DNA of 48,905 bases from Burkholderiales bacterium (GTDB lineage: Bacteria > Pseudomonadota > Gammaproteobacteria > Burkholderiales > Burkholderiaceae_C), in NCBI GenBank assembly GCA_016703325.1, contig JADJCH010000066.1:1-48905 (forward strand), read 5' to 3'. The translations under genes were made by a program, and so were the position numbers. Numbering within the stretch: the first letter of the stretch is position 1; the number at the start of each line of letters is the position of its first letter. This document shows, one piece after another, positions 25,630 to 37,260 of the stretch. Below the pieces are notes generated by a model. That model was not told the DNA's origin and ran no database searches. It was given only the letters and a program-made list of their open reading frames with translations.

Positions 25630-25786
25630 CCGCGGGAGCGCCTGCGCCAGGTTCAACGGGGTCCGGTCCGAGCCTGACCGGGGTCAAGGTCGGTGCCTGA
25701 AGGTGTCCGAGTCGATGCGGGTTATCCTCTATGGCTGGCGCCCGCCGGGCCGCCTTCGATCCCGCGCCTACTGATCCGTTCGCCCC

Positions 25787-27025
25787 ATGAAGACCCGCAG
25801 CCTGACCACCGGCATCGTCCATTCCGACCGCGAATTCGGCGTGGAGCATGGCGGCCTCCACAAGCCCATCCACACCTCGGTGCAGTTCGGCTTCGAGCGC
25901 ACCGAGGAGCTGATCGGGGTGTTCCAGGGCACCGTCAAGAACGCCTGGAACTACGCCCGCCAGGGCACGCCCACCTCGTCGGCGCTGGAGTCTCTGGTCA
26001 ACCGGATGGAGGGCGGGCGCGGCACGATCTGCTTCACCACCGGCATGGCCGGCATCTGCGCGATCTTCCTGACGCTGCTGCGTGCCGGTGACCACCTGGT
26101 GTGCAGCAAGCACGTGTTCGGCAACACCAACAGCGTGCTCGGCACGCTGGAGGACCTGGGCATCGCGGTCAGCAAGGTGGACGCCACGGCCGCTCAGAAC
26201 GTGGCCGCCGCACTGCGGCCCGAGACCCGCATGGTCTTCGTCGAGACCATCGCCAACCCCGGCACCCAGGTGCCGGACCTCGCGGCCATCGGCGAGCTGT
26301 GCCGCCGGCACGGCCTGGTCTACGTGGTGGACAACACCATCACCTCGCCGGCGCTGTTCCAGCCGCGCAGCGTGGGGGCCTCGCTGGTGGTCAATTCCCT
26401 GTCCAAGACCATCGGCGGCCACGGCGCGGCGCTGGGTGGGGCGGTGACCGACACGGGGCTGTTCGACTGGAGCGGCTACCCCAACCTCTTCGAGGGCTAC
26501 CGCAAGGGCGATGCCGCTGCCTGGGGCCTGCAGCAGATCCGCAAGAAGGGCCTGCGCGACCTGGGCGCCTCGCTGGCGCCGGAGGCGGCGCACCGCATCA
26601 GCCTGGGCGCCGAGACGCTGGAGCTGCGGGTGCAGCGCTGCAGCGACAGCGCGCTGGCGCTGGCGCAGTGGCTGCTGCGCCACCCCGCGGTGCAGAAGGT
26701 GCACTACCCCGGTCTGCCGGAGCACCCGCAGCACGCCATTGCCCAGCAGCACTTCAAGGCCGCATCCTGGCTGATGTCCTTCGAGCTGCGCCGCCCGGAG
26801 CGCCTGGTGGAGGTGCTCGACCGACTGCAACTGGTGGTCAAGGCCACCGGCCTGGGCGACACCCGCACGCTGGTGATCCCGGTTGCGCCGACCATCTTCT
26901 GGGAGGCCGGCGCCGAGGCGCGTGCCGAGATGGGCATCGCCGACGGGCTGATCAGGGTGTCGCTGGGCCTGGAGGCCATCGACGACCTGATCGCCGACTT
27001 CGAGCAGGCCTTGCAGGCCGCCTGA
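25787..27025 (+). CDS. Cystathionine gamma-synthase/O-acetylhomoserine sulfhydrylase-family PLP enzyme
   Basis: A 412-residue PLP enzyme of the Cys/Met metabolism family. The PLP lysine is K207 in VVNSLSKTIGGHGAALGG; the cofactor-stacking region is SALESLVNRMEGGRGTICFTTGMAGI (about 65-90), and VYVVDNTITSPALFQPRSVGAS carries the PLP-phosphate region. It could be cystathionine gamma-synthase, gamma-lyase or O-acetylhomoserine sulfhydrylase; the sequence does not decide. Start at 25787, with MKTRSLTTGIVHSD fitting the family. It converges on lldD. Intact. Confidence 0.85.
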   Translation: MKTRSLTTGIVHSDREFGVEHGGLHKPIHTSVQFGFERTEELIGVFQGTVKNAWNYARQGTPTSSALESLVNRMEGGRGTICFTTGMAGICAIFLTLLRAGDHLVCSKHVFGNTNSVLGTLEDLGIAVSKVDATAAQNVAAALRPETRMVFVETIANPGTQVPDLAAIGELCRRHGLVYVVDNTITSPALFQPRSVGASLVVNSLSKTIGGHGAALGGAVTDTGLFDWSGYPNLFEGYRKGDAAAWGLQQIRKKGLRDLGASLAPEAAHRISLGAETLELRVQRCSDSALALAQWLLRHPAVQKVHYPGLPEHPQHAIAQQHFKAASWLMSFELRRPERLVEVLDRLQLVVKATGLGDTRTLVIPVAPTIFWEAGAEARAEMGIADGLIRVSLGLEAIDDLIADFEQALQAA

Positions 27026-27032
27026 GGCCCGC

Positions 27033-27045
27033 CGCAGCGCGGCTT
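27033..27045. terminator. Candidate bidirectional hairpin between converging genes
   Basis: GCCGC-AGC-GCGGC forms a 5 bp stem between the PLP-enzyme stop and the lldD stop. It is short and only weakly supported. Confidence 0.3.
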
Positions 27046-27052
27046 GAGGGGT

Positions 27053-28207
27053 TCAGGGTGTCGGGTAGGTGCCCGGAATCAGGATGGAGCGGTCCACATC
27101 GGTCAGGCGCGTGTGGCCGGTGAAAGCCATCGTCAGGTCCAGTTCCTTGTGGATGATCTCCAGGGCGCGGGTCACGCCGGCTTGGCCCATGGCGCCCAGC
27201 CCGTAGAGGAAGGCCCGGCCGATGTAGGTGCCGCGTGCGCCCAGCGCGCAGGCCTTGAGCACATCCTGGCCGGAGCGGATGCCGCCGTCCATGTGCACCT
27301 CGATGCGCTGTCCCACCTCGGCGACGATGGCCGGCAGGGCCTCGATGCTGGCCAGCGCGCCATCGAGCTGGCGGCCGCCGTGGTTGCTGACGATCAGCGC
27401 ATCCGCGCCGGTCTCCACCGCCAGGCGGGCGTCCTCCACGTCCTGGATGCCCTTGAGGATCAGCTTGCCGCCCCAGCGCTTCTTGATCCACTCGACATCG
27501 TTCCAGTTCAGGCGGGGGTCGAACTGCTGGTTGGTCCAGGCGCCCAGGCTGGACATGTTGTCCACGCCCTTGACGTGGCCAACCACGTTGCCGAACTGCC
27601 GCCGCTTCGTGCCCAGCATGCCCAGGCACCAGCGCGGCTTGGTGGCCAGGTTGATCAGGTTGGACAGGGTGGGTTGCGCAGGCACCGACAGTCCGTTCTT
27701 CAGGTCGCGGTGGCGCTGCCCGATGATCTGCAGGTCCAGCGTCAGCACCAGCGCGCCGCAGTTCGCGGCCTTGGCCCGGTCGATCAGCCGCTCGATGAAG
27801 TCGCGGTCGCGCATCACGTAGAGCTGGAACCAGAACGGTGCCTTGGTGTGTGCGGCCACGTCCTCGATCGAGCAGATGCTCATCGTCGAGAGTGTGAACG
27901 GCACGCCGAAGGCCTCGGCGGCGCGGGCGGCGAGGATTTCTCCATCGGCATGCTGCATGCCCGTCAGCCCGGTGGGGGCGAGGGCCACCGGCATCTTCAC
28001 GTCCACGCCCACCATCTTGGCGGCGGTGGAACGGTTCTCGAGGTTCACTGCCACGCGCTGGCGCAGCTTGATCTTGCGGAACTCGTCCTCGTTGGCGAAG
28101 TAGGTCGACTCGGTCCAGGAACCGGTGTCGACATACTCGTAGAACATGCGGGGAACGCGGCGCTGCGCCATCTGGCGCAGGTCCTCGATGCTGGTGATGA
28201 CACTCAA
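27053..28207 (-). CDS. lldD: L-lactate dehydrogenase, FMN-dependent (LldD)
   Basis: A 384-residue FMN-dependent alpha-hydroxyacid dehydrogenase. The start block SIEDLRQMAQRRVPRMFYEYVDTGSW is typical of LldD, and the active-site segment is DALIVSNHGGRQLDGA (catalytic His and FMN-binding Arg). It oxidises L-lactate to pyruvate into the quinone pool and is membrane-associated. The start is the TTG at 28207, with AGGAG about eight bases upstream; no ATG fits before the conserved block. It stands alone, 10 kb from lutACB, so the cell has two L-lactate oxidation routes. Intact. Confidence 0.92.
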   Translation of the reverse strand: MSVITSIEDLRQMAQRRVPRMFYEYVDTGSWTESTYFANEDEFRKIKLRQRVAVNLENRSTAAKMVGVDVKMPVALAPTGLTGMQHADGEILAARAAEAFGVPFTLSTMSICSIEDVAAHTKAPFWFQLYVMRDRDFIERLIDRAKAANCGALVLTLDLQIIGQRHRDLKNGLSVPAQPTLSNLINLATKPRWCLGMLGTKRRQFGNVVGHVKGVDNMSSLGAWTNQQFDPRLNWNDVEWIKKRWGGKLILKGIQDVEDARLAVETGADALIVSNHGGRQLDGALASIEALPAIVAEVGQRIEVHMDGGIRSGQDVLKACALGARGTYIGRAFLYGLGAMGQAGVTRALEIIHKELDLTMAFTGHTRLTDVDRSILIPGTYPTP

Positions 28208-28256
28208 GCGGATCTCCTCGGGGCAGCTCGGTCGGGATCCTACCGCGGGGCGGCCC

Positions 28257-28285
28257 TTGCAAGCTCCTTGCCAGCTGGCTACAAT
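28257..28285 (+). promoter_or_regulatory. Sigma-70 promoter of the str operon
   Basis: TTGCAA (28257-28262) and TACAAT (28280-28285) are separated by exactly 17 bases, 105 bases before rpsL. Spacing and elements fit a strong housekeeping promoter. The leader between is GC-rich, as usual for ribosomal operons. Confidence 0.7.
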
Positions 28286-28390
28286 CTTCGGCTTTTCCGT
28301 CCATGCTGCACCCGGTGTGGTTGTGAGGCGGGAAGAGGAAGAAGGTCCTCCGTGAGGGCCAGCGTAACTTCAAACGGGAACAAGTTACCC

Positions 28391-28768
28391 ATGCCGACCA
28401 TCAACCAGCTCGTGCGCCAAGGCCGTCAGGCCGAGGTCACGAAGTCCAAGTCGCCTGCGATGCAGAACTGCCCGCAGCGCCGCGGTGTTTGCACCCGCGT
28501 CTACACCACCACCCCGAAGAAGCCGAACTCGGCGCTTCGCAAGGTGGCCAAGGTGCGCCTGACCAACGGTTTCGAGGTGATCTCGTACATCGGCGGTGAA
28601 GGCCACAACCTGCAGGAGCACAGCGTGGTGCTGGTGCGCGGCGGCCGGGTGAAGGATCTCCCGGGTGTGCGTTACCACATCGTGCGGGGCTCGCTCGACC
28701 TGCAGGGCGTCAAGGACCGCAAGCAATCGCGTTCCAAGTACGGCGCGAAGCGCCCCAAGAAGGCCTGA
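28391..28768 (+). CDS. rpsL: 30S ribosomal protein S12
   Basis: A 125-residue S12, full length (MPTINQLVRQGRQAEV..., ending KYGAKRPKKA). It lies at the decoding centre of the small subunit. Lysines at the classic streptomycin sites are present (PKKPNSALRK near 43 and GRVKDLPGVRYH near 88), so the sequence looks wild type. It is the first gene of the str operon, with rpsG 172 bases downstream. Intact. Confidence 0.97.
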   Translation: MPTINQLVRQGRQAEVTKSKSPAMQNCPQRRGVCTRVYTTTPKKPNSALRKVAKVRLTNGFEVISYIGGEGHNLQEHSVVLVRGGRVKDLPGVRYHIVRGSLDLQGVKDRKQSRSKYGAKRPKKA

Positions 28769-28940
28769 TCGGTCGTTCTTGAAAAACCGTGGTCACATCC
28801 GGCTGGCAAGCTGGGGTGTGAAAAATTGCGGTGAGTCCAGGCTCCACTGAGCCGGCTGCACCGAGTAAGCGAAAGGCCCCGAGACGGGTGGTCTTTCGGG
28901 TGTCGGGAAACCGGCACCAGCTGAAGATGAAGGAAGAGAA

Positions 28941-29411
28941 ATGCCTCGTCGTCGCGAAGTACCCAAGCGTGAGATCCTGCCCGATCCGAAGTTCGGTTCG
29001 GTTGACCTCTCCAAGTTCATGAACGTGATCATGGAGTCCGGCAAGAAGGCTGTGGCCGAGCGGATCATCTACGGTGCCCTGGAGCAGGTCGAGAAAAAGG
29101 CCGGCAAGGATCCGCTGGAAATTTTCTTGACCGCGCTGAACAACGTCAAGCCGATGGTCGAAGTCAAGAGCCGCCGCGTCGGTGGCGCGAACTACCAAGT
29201 TCCCGTGGAAGTTCGCCCCATCCGCCGCATGGCCCTGGCGATGCGTTGGTTGAAGGAATCGGCCCGCAAGCGCAGCGAGAAGTCGATGGCCCAGCGTCTG
29301 GCCAACGAGCTGCTGGAAGCCTGCGAAGGCCGCGGCGGCGCGATGAAGAAGCGCGACGAAGTGCACCGCATGGCCGAAGCCAACAAGGCCTTCTCGCACT
29401 TCCGTTTCTGA
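28941..29411 (+). CDS. rpsG: 30S ribosomal protein S7
   Basis: A 156-residue S7, full length (MPRRREVPKREILPDPKF..., ending KAFSHFRF). S7 nucleates assembly of the small-subunit head, and in E. coli it represses its own operon by binding the S12-S7 spacer; the 172-base spacer here is long enough for such a structure. GAGAA-type ribosome site just upstream. Intact. Confidence 0.97.
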   Translation: MPRRREVPKREILPDPKFGSVDLSKFMNVIMESGKKAVAERIIYGALEQVEKKAGKDPLEIFLTALNNVKPMVEVKSRRVGGANYQVPVEVRPIRRMALAMRWLKESARKRSEKSMAQRLANELLEACEGRGGAMKKRDEVHRMAEANKAFSHFRF

Positions 29412-29425
29412 TCCCCTGACTTTCG

Positions 29426-29457
29426 ACCGCCCAGGGTTGTCCCCAACCCCGGGCGGT
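29426..29457 (+). terminator. Hairpin between rpsG and fusA
   Basis: ACCGCCC (29426-29432) pairs with GGGCGGT (29451-29457), and inside GGGTT pairs with AACCC. It is strong, followed by CTT only. Since fusA follows closely, it may act as partial attenuation or an mRNA processing or stability site. Confidence 0.55.
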
Positions 29458-29477
29458 CTTCCCATTTGGAGTGATTC

Positions 29478-31580
<2,103 letters not shown>

Positions 31581-31601
31581 TTCCTTTCCATTGGTCTTCG
31601 T

Positions 31602-31644
31602 CCTGGGGGCGCGTGCTGCCGGCGGCACGCGACTCCACCCCAGG
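31602..31644 (+). terminator. Two-part hairpin between fusA and tuf
   Basis: CCTGGGG (31602-31608) pairs with CCCCAGG (31638-31644), with an inner GCGTGC/GCACGC stem (31611-31616 with 31625-31630). Like the spacer before fusA, it probably modulates rather than ends transcription. Confidence 0.5.
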
Positions 31645-31693
31645 GCGGAAACCTTAAACCGATCACCGGCAATGCTCTTTCCAGGAGAAAGCA

Positions 31694-32884
<1,191 letters not shown>

Positions 32885-32896
32885 CATGTGAGCCCC

Positions 32897-32955
32897 GGTC
32901 GCGGCTTGCCGCGACCACCCCCTGGCCTGTGAAGGGCCCCTTCGTGGCCCAGGGG
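32897..32955 (+). terminator. Two hairpins between tuf and rpsJ
   Basis: GGTCGCGG-CTTG-CCGCGACC (32897-32916) is a perfect 8 bp stem. A second stem pairs CCCCTGG (about 32919-32925) with CCAGGGG (32949-32955), with GAAGGG/CCCTTC inside. No T run follows, and rpsJ starts 33 bases later. Confidence 0.5.
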
Positions 32956-32987
32956 CAGGTTCACCACTCTCACAACGAGGAACTCAC

Positions 32988-33302
32988 ATGTCCGCCAAGC
33001 AAAAGATCCGCATCCGCCTGAAAGCCTTCGACTACAAGCTGATCGACCAGTCGGCCCAGGAGATCGTCGAGACCGCCAAGCGCACCGGCGCCATCGTCAA
33101 GGGTCCCGTGCCCCTGCCGACCCGCATGCAGCGCTTCGACATCCTGCGCTCGCCGCACGTCAACAAGACCTCGCGCGACCAGTTCGAAATCCGCACCCAC
33201 CAGCGCCTGATGGACATCGTCGATCCCACCGACAAGACCGTCGACGCGCTGATGAAGCTGGACCTGGCGGCCGGCGTGGACGTCGAGATCAAGCTGCAGT
33301 GA
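32988..33302 (+). CDS. rpsJ: 30S ribosomal protein S10
   Basis: A 104-residue S10 (NusE), full length (SAKQKIRIRLKAFDYKLID..., ending DVEIKLQ). It works in the ribosome and in transcription antitermination. GAGGAA lies upstream of the ATG. Normally rplC and the rest of the S10 operon follow; here rpsJ is followed by two hairpins and unrelated genes, so the cluster is split after this gene. Intact. Confidence 0.97.
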   Translation: MSAKQKIRIRLKAFDYKLIDQSAQEIVETAKRTGAIVKGPVPLPTRMQRFDILRSPHVNKTSRDQFEIRTHQRLMDIVDPTDKTVDALMKLDLAAGVDVEIKLQ

Positions 33303-33309
33303 TCGACGC

Positions 33310-33385
33310 GGCAGCCGGGTGACCGGCTGCCGGCGGACATCGCAGATTCAACACCCTCGAGGGGTCACCCGAGAGGGTGTTGTTG
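33310..33385 (+). terminator. Tandem intrinsic terminators after rpsJ
   Basis: First stem: GGCAGCCGG-GTGA-CCGGCTGCC (33310-33331), 9 bp perfect. Second stem: CAACACCCTC (33349-33358) with GAGGGTGTTG (33373-33382), 10 bp perfect with further inner pairing, followed by TTGTTTG. Together they end the str operon here. Confidence 0.85.
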
Positions 33386-33527
33386 TTTGTGGGCCCGGCA
33401 TGGGCGCGCGCCTGTGGCATGGAGGCCCCCCCTTGCCGATTCCGGTGCGCGCGGTGCGCACGGGGGCATGTCGATGTGGACCTGGCGGCTGGCATGCGGT
33501 CCTGCTGTGACGGACGGAGTCGATCGG

Positions 33528-33782
33528 ATGCACCAACTGCTGCTCATCGTTGAGCCCAAGGGCCTGCGCCTGCAGCACCGCGAGGGGCGGCTGCACTGCA
33601 TCGACGGGCCGTTCATCGAAACCAGGGAGATGATCGGCGGCTGCTTTCTGGTCGACTGTGCCGACCGCGAGGCCGCGCTGGCCGCGCGTTGCCCGACGGC
33701 GGATTGGGCCACGGTGGAGGTGCGTCCGATGGGGCCGTGCTGGGTGCGTGGAGCCCCTTCTGCACAGGAGGCATCGGCCTGA
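33528..33782 (+). CDS. YciI-like (DGPF-domain) protein, short at the N-terminus
   Basis: An 84-residue protein carrying the second half of a YciI/DGPF domain: GLRLQHREGRLHCIDGPFIETREMIGGCFLVDC and a C-terminal TVEVRPM. Family members are commonly 95-120 residues with a helix-rich first third that is mostly missing here (only MHQLLLIVEPK precedes the conserved part). It may be a truncated or degraded gene, or one with an upstream frameshift. Function of the family is poorly known. It lies between the rpsJ terminators and the minus-strand yegD. Confidence 0.5.
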   Translation: MHQLLLIVEPKGLRLQHREGRLHCIDGPFIETREMIGGCFLVDCADREAALAARCPTADWATVEVRPMGPCWVRGAPSAQEASA

Positions 33783-33798
33783 GGTCGATCGATCCGGG

Positions 33799-35124
33799 TC
33801 AAGCCTTCGCGTCGAACCAGCGCGACGCGCACAGCCCGAGACCGCTGGCCACGCTGGCCAGGCGGTCACCGAACACCGGACGCGCGTCCGGGAAGGCCGC
33901 ACACAGCGCGCCGGTCAGCCCGCTCAGGCCGGTGGATCCTCCGGTGAAGAACAGCGTATCCACCTGGTTTGCAGGCACACCGGCCATCGTCACCGTTTCC
34001 CGGGCCGCATCGACGATGCGGCGCAGATCGTCGCGCAGCCAGTCGGCCGCTTCGGCATGGGTCACCCGCGCGGCCAGTCCCCGCTCGACCCACCCGAGGT
34101 CGATGTGCGCCACGCCGCCTTCGGCCACCTCGATCTTGGCGCCCTCGGCGCGGCCGAGCAGATCGTGGCCCAGGTGCTCCTCCACCACCTTGAGCAGCCG
34201 GCGGTGCAGTGTGAGGTCGGCGAAATTGACCCGCAGGGCGCGCACTTCGGCCAGCCGCTGGGGGCGCTGCAGCGTGTTGATCAGGTGCCAGGTGGCCAGG
34301 TCGAAGTAGACCGGGCTGGGCACCTCCCGCGCCGGCTGGCCGGGCTGTGCCGGGCCGGCCGAGCCGTAGCCGAGCAGAGGCAGGATGGCGCCCAGGTCCA
34401 CGCGGCGGTCGAAGTCGGTGCCGGCGATGTGCACGCCGTGGCTGGCCAGCACGTCGTCGCGGCGGTCGCGCCGCTGGCGGCGCTGCGGGCTCACGCGCAC
34501 CAGCGAGAAGTCCGAGGTGCCGCCGCCGATGTCGGCAACCAACACCCGCTCCTCCCTCGTCGTGCTGGCTTCGTGGTGCAGTGCTGCGGCGATCGGTTCG
34601 TATTGAAAGGCAATGTCGGCGAAGCCCACCGCACGGGCGGCGGCCTCAAGCGCAGCCTGGGCCTGGGCGTCCCGGGCCGGATCGCCATCGACGAAGTACA
34701 CCGGCCGGCCCAGCACCACCTGGGTCAGGGTCTGGCCGCTGGCGGCTTCAGCCTGGGTCTTCAGATGGCGCAGGTAACCCGCGATCACGTCGGCAAAGCT
34801 CACGGAGCGGCCGGCGCCGATGTCGGTGTGCTGGTCCATCAGTCCGGACCCCAGCACGCTCTTGATCGAGCGCATCAACCGACCTTCCGTGCCCTCCATG
34901 TAGGAGGCCACGGCAGCGCGACCGAACAGCCGCGGCAGCTGCTGCAGTCCTGGGCCTTCGGCGAGGTAGAACACCGCCGTCGGCATGGTGGTCGCGCCGT
35001 CCTCCAGTGGCACCAGGGCCGTGCGGCCCTCCGGCAAGGGCGCTGCGATGGCGGAGTTGGAGGTGCCGAAGTCGATGGCGCAGGCGGTGCCAACGGCGGA
35101 ACGGGGGCGAGTGGCGGCGGGCAT
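33799..35124 (-). CDS. yegD: YegD-like Hsp70 ATPase
   Basis: A 441-residue Hsp70-family protein with only the actin-like ATPase domain. Phosphate-1 is AIDFGTSNSAIA at the N-terminus, and phosphate-2 is VLVADIGGGTSDFSL (about 190-205). The adenosine motif is LFFTGGSTGLSGLTGAL near the C-terminus. It lacks the substrate-binding and lid domains of DnaK, as is usual for YegD. Role unknown, presumably a chaperone-like ATPase. It lies 47 bases downstream of gatA in the place where gatB is normally found. Intact. Confidence 0.85.
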   Translation of the reverse strand: MPAATRPRSAVGTACAIDFGTSNSAIAAPLPEGRTALVPLEDGATTMPTAVFYLAEGPGLQQLPRLFGRAAVASYMEGTEGRLMRSIKSVLGSGLMDQHTDIGAGRSVSFADVIAGYLRHLKTQAEAASGQTLTQVVLGRPVYFVDGDPARDAQAQAALEAAARAVGFADIAFQYEPIAAALHHEASTTREERVLVADIGGGTSDFSLVRVSPQRRQRRDRRDDVLASHGVHIAGTDFDRRVDLGAILPLLGYGSAGPAQPGQPAREVPSPVYFDLATWHLINTLQRPQRLAEVRALRVNFADLTLHRRLLKVVEEHLGHDLLGRAEGAKIEVAEGGVAHIDLGWVERGLAARVTHAEAADWLRDDLRRIVDAARETVTMAGVPANQVDTLFFTGGSTGLSGLTGALCAAFPDARPVFGDRLASVASGLGLCASRWFDAKA

Positions 35125-35171
35125 GGGGCGCGGATCATACGACCGCGCCGGGCTCGGAGCTCCGCGGCGTC

Positions 35172-36668
35172 TCAGGTCGCCGACGGAGCCTGCCGATGCC
35201 AGTCGGTGGTCTGCTGCAGCGCGTGGCCGGCATGCAGCAGCGCCGATTCCTGCCAGTAGTTGCCGATCAGCTGAAGTCCCACAGGCATGCCATGTTCACC
35301 GAAACCGGCCGGTACGCTGATGCCGGGCAGGCCGGCCAGCGAGGCGGGCAGGGTGAAGATGTCGGCCAGGTACTCGGCCACCGGGTCGGTCTGGCTGCCG
35401 ATGGCCCGGGCCACCGTCGGCGCCACCGGGCCGGCGATCAGGTCGCAGCCCTGGAAGGCGGCCTGGAAGTCGTCGGCGATCATGCGGCGCAGCTTCTGCG
35501 CCTGCAGGTAGTAGGCGTCGTAGTAGCCGTGGCTGAGCACGTAGGTGCCGATCATGATGCGGCGTTTGACCTCCGGCCCGAAGCCCTCGCTGCGGCTGGC
35601 GCGGTACATCTCGCCCAGGTCCTTGTAGGCCTTGGCGCGGTGACCGTAGCGAACGCCGTCGTAGCGGCTCAGGTTGGAGCTCGCCTCGGCCGGCGCGATG
35701 ATGTAGTACACGGGAATCGACAGCTCGGTGCGCGGCAGGCTGACGTCCACCAGCGTGGCGCCCAGCTTCTCCAGTTCGGCCAGCGCAGTGCGCACGGCGC
35801 TCAGCACGCCGGGGGCCACGCCCTCTCCGAAGAACTCCTTCGGCAGGCCGATGCGCAGGCCCGACAGCGGGCGATCGGCGCTGGCGCCGGGGCGCAGGGC
35901 GGTGGTCTCGGCGACGAAGTCCGGCACCGGCTGCTCGGCGCTGGTGGCATCGCGCGGATCGAACCCGCTCATGGCCTGCAGCAGGTGGGCGCAGTCCAGC
36001 GCCGAGCGCGCCATCGGGCCTGCCTGGTCCAGACTGGAAGCGAAGGCGATCATCCCGTAGCGCGAGCAGCGGCCATAGGTGGGCTTGATGCCGGTGACGC
36101 CGGTCAGGCTGGCGGGCTGTCGTACCGAGCCGCCGGTGTCGGTGCCGGTGGCGGCGGGCACCAGGCGGGCGGCCACCGCCACCGCGCTGCCGCCGGAGGA
36201 GCCACCCGGGATGCGTGCACGGTCCCAGGGGTTGCGCGCCGGCTGGTAGGCGGAGTTTTCGTTGGAGCCGCCCATGGCGAACTCGTCGCAGTTGAGCTTG
36301 CCGATGGTCACCGCGCCGGCGCTGGCCAGCCGGCTGACGACGGTGGCGTCGAAGGGGCTGTGGTAGCCCTCCAGCATCCTGGAGCCGGCGGTGCTGGGGA
36401 AGTCGCGGGTGACGAAGATGTCCTTGTGCGCGATCGGCACACCGAGCAGGCGGTGGCCGGGGCCGTGGATGCCGCGTGCGCGCCAGAGGTCGGCGGCCTG
36501 CGCCTGGGCCAGCGCCACCTCCTCGTCGATCGCGAGGAAGGCGCCGAGGTCTTCGTGTGCGGCCACCCGCGCGAGCAGGTGGCGGGTGAGTTCGACGCTG
36601 GAGACCGCTTTGCGGTCCAGCAGGTCGGCCAACTCGGCCACGCCGAGGGTGTGCAGGTCCTGGGTCAT
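35172..36668 (-). CDS. gatA: Asp-tRNA(Asn)/Glu-tRNA(Gln) amidotransferase subunit A
   Basis: A 498-residue amidase-family subunit that releases ammonia from glutamine for transamidation of mischarged tRNAs. The Ser-cisSer-Lys triad is visible: Lys in LLGVPIAHKD (about 80), the Gly/Ser-rich GGSSGGSAVAVAARLVPAATGTDTGGSVR segment (about 155-185). It follows gatC by 13 bases on the minus strand. gatB does not follow in this window. Intact. Confidence 0.95.
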   Translation of the reverse strand: MTQDLHTLGVAELADLLDRKAVSSVELTRHLLARVAAHEDLGAFLAIDEEVALAQAQAADLWRARGIHGPGHRLLGVPIAHKDIFVTRDFPSTAGSRMLEGYHSPFDATVVSRLASAGAVTIGKLNCDEFAMGGSNENSAYQPARNPWDRARIPGGSSGGSAVAVAARLVPAATGTDTGGSVRQPASLTGVTGIKPTYGRCSRYGMIAFASSLDQAGPMARSALDCAHLLQAMSGFDPRDATSAEQPVPDFVAETTALRPGASADRPLSGLRIGLPKEFFGEGVAPGVLSAVRTALAELEKLGATLVDVSLPRTELSIPVYYIIAPAEASSNLSRYDGVRYGHRAKAYKDLGEMYRASRSEGFGPEVKRRIMIGTYVLSHGYYDAYYLQAQKLRRMIADDFQAAFQGCDLIAGPVAPTVARAIGSQTDPVAEYLADIFTLPASLAGLPGISVPAGFGEHGMPVGLQLIGNYWQESALLHAGHALQQTTDWHRQAPSAT

Positions 36669-36681
36669 GTTCTGCCTCCCG

Positions 36682-36981
36682 TCACTCGATCACGCGCGGC
36701 ACCAGGAACAGCCCCGCTTCCACCGCAGGGGCTGATTTCTGGTTCGCCTCCCGGCTGTCGGGCTCGGTCACGTCGTCTGCACGCAGCCGCAGCTGCACGT
36801 CCTGCACCGCCGACAGGGGCGTGTACAGCGGTGCGACGCCGGTGGTGTCGACGGCGCGCATGCGCTCGACGATGCCGAAGAACTCATTGAGCTGGGCCAG
36901 CAGGTCGTGCTGTTCGGTGGGGCTGAGATCGAGCCGCGCCAGGTTGGCGATGCGGCTCACGTCCTCGGGAGTCAGTGCCAT
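36682..36981 (-). CDS. gatC: Asp-tRNA(Asn)/Glu-tRNA(Gln) amidotransferase subunit C
   Basis: A 99-residue GatC (MALTPEDVSRIANLARLDL..., ending GLFLVPRVIE). It stabilises the GatA-GatB complex. The C-terminal AVEAGLFLVPRVIE is a clean family signature. The start at 36981 follows the family; longer in-frame readings add no similarity. It is divergent from mreB, the common Burkholderiales arrangement. Confidence 0.95.
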   Translation of the reverse strand: MALTPEDVSRIANLARLDLSPTEQHDLLAQLNEFFGIVERMRAVDTTGVAPLYTPLSAVQDVQLRLRADDVTEPDSREANQKSAPAVEAGLFLVPRVIE

Positions 36982-37260
36982 GTTCTGAGCAGGGGAGTCG
37001 GCCTGCGCAAGGGCGCGCGGGGCCATGGGTTATTATCACCCGCTTGATCAGAAGGGTCCGCTCCGTCCAAGCCCATCGTCCTTGCCGGCCCGTCGGCGGG
37101 ACTGCCGAGCTGGCGGACCGGGCCATTTTGTGTTGGAGCCCCGTGTGTCAGGGTGCAACGTCGCCGGCAGGTTGCCGCGACGAGCAGCCTCCGGGGTCCG
37201 GAATCCTGTCACCGAGGTGCCGGCTGCCGTCCGCGCCACCTCGGCCCTGAAGAGTTGAAC
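36982..37260. other. gatC-mreB divergent intergenic region
   Basis: A 279-base region holding both promoters. An AT-rich patch near 37030-37037 (GTTATTATCA) is the best -10 candidate on either strand, but no confident -35 partner was found. Upstream in-frame extension of mreB (from 37153) has no family similarity. Confidence 0.4.
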
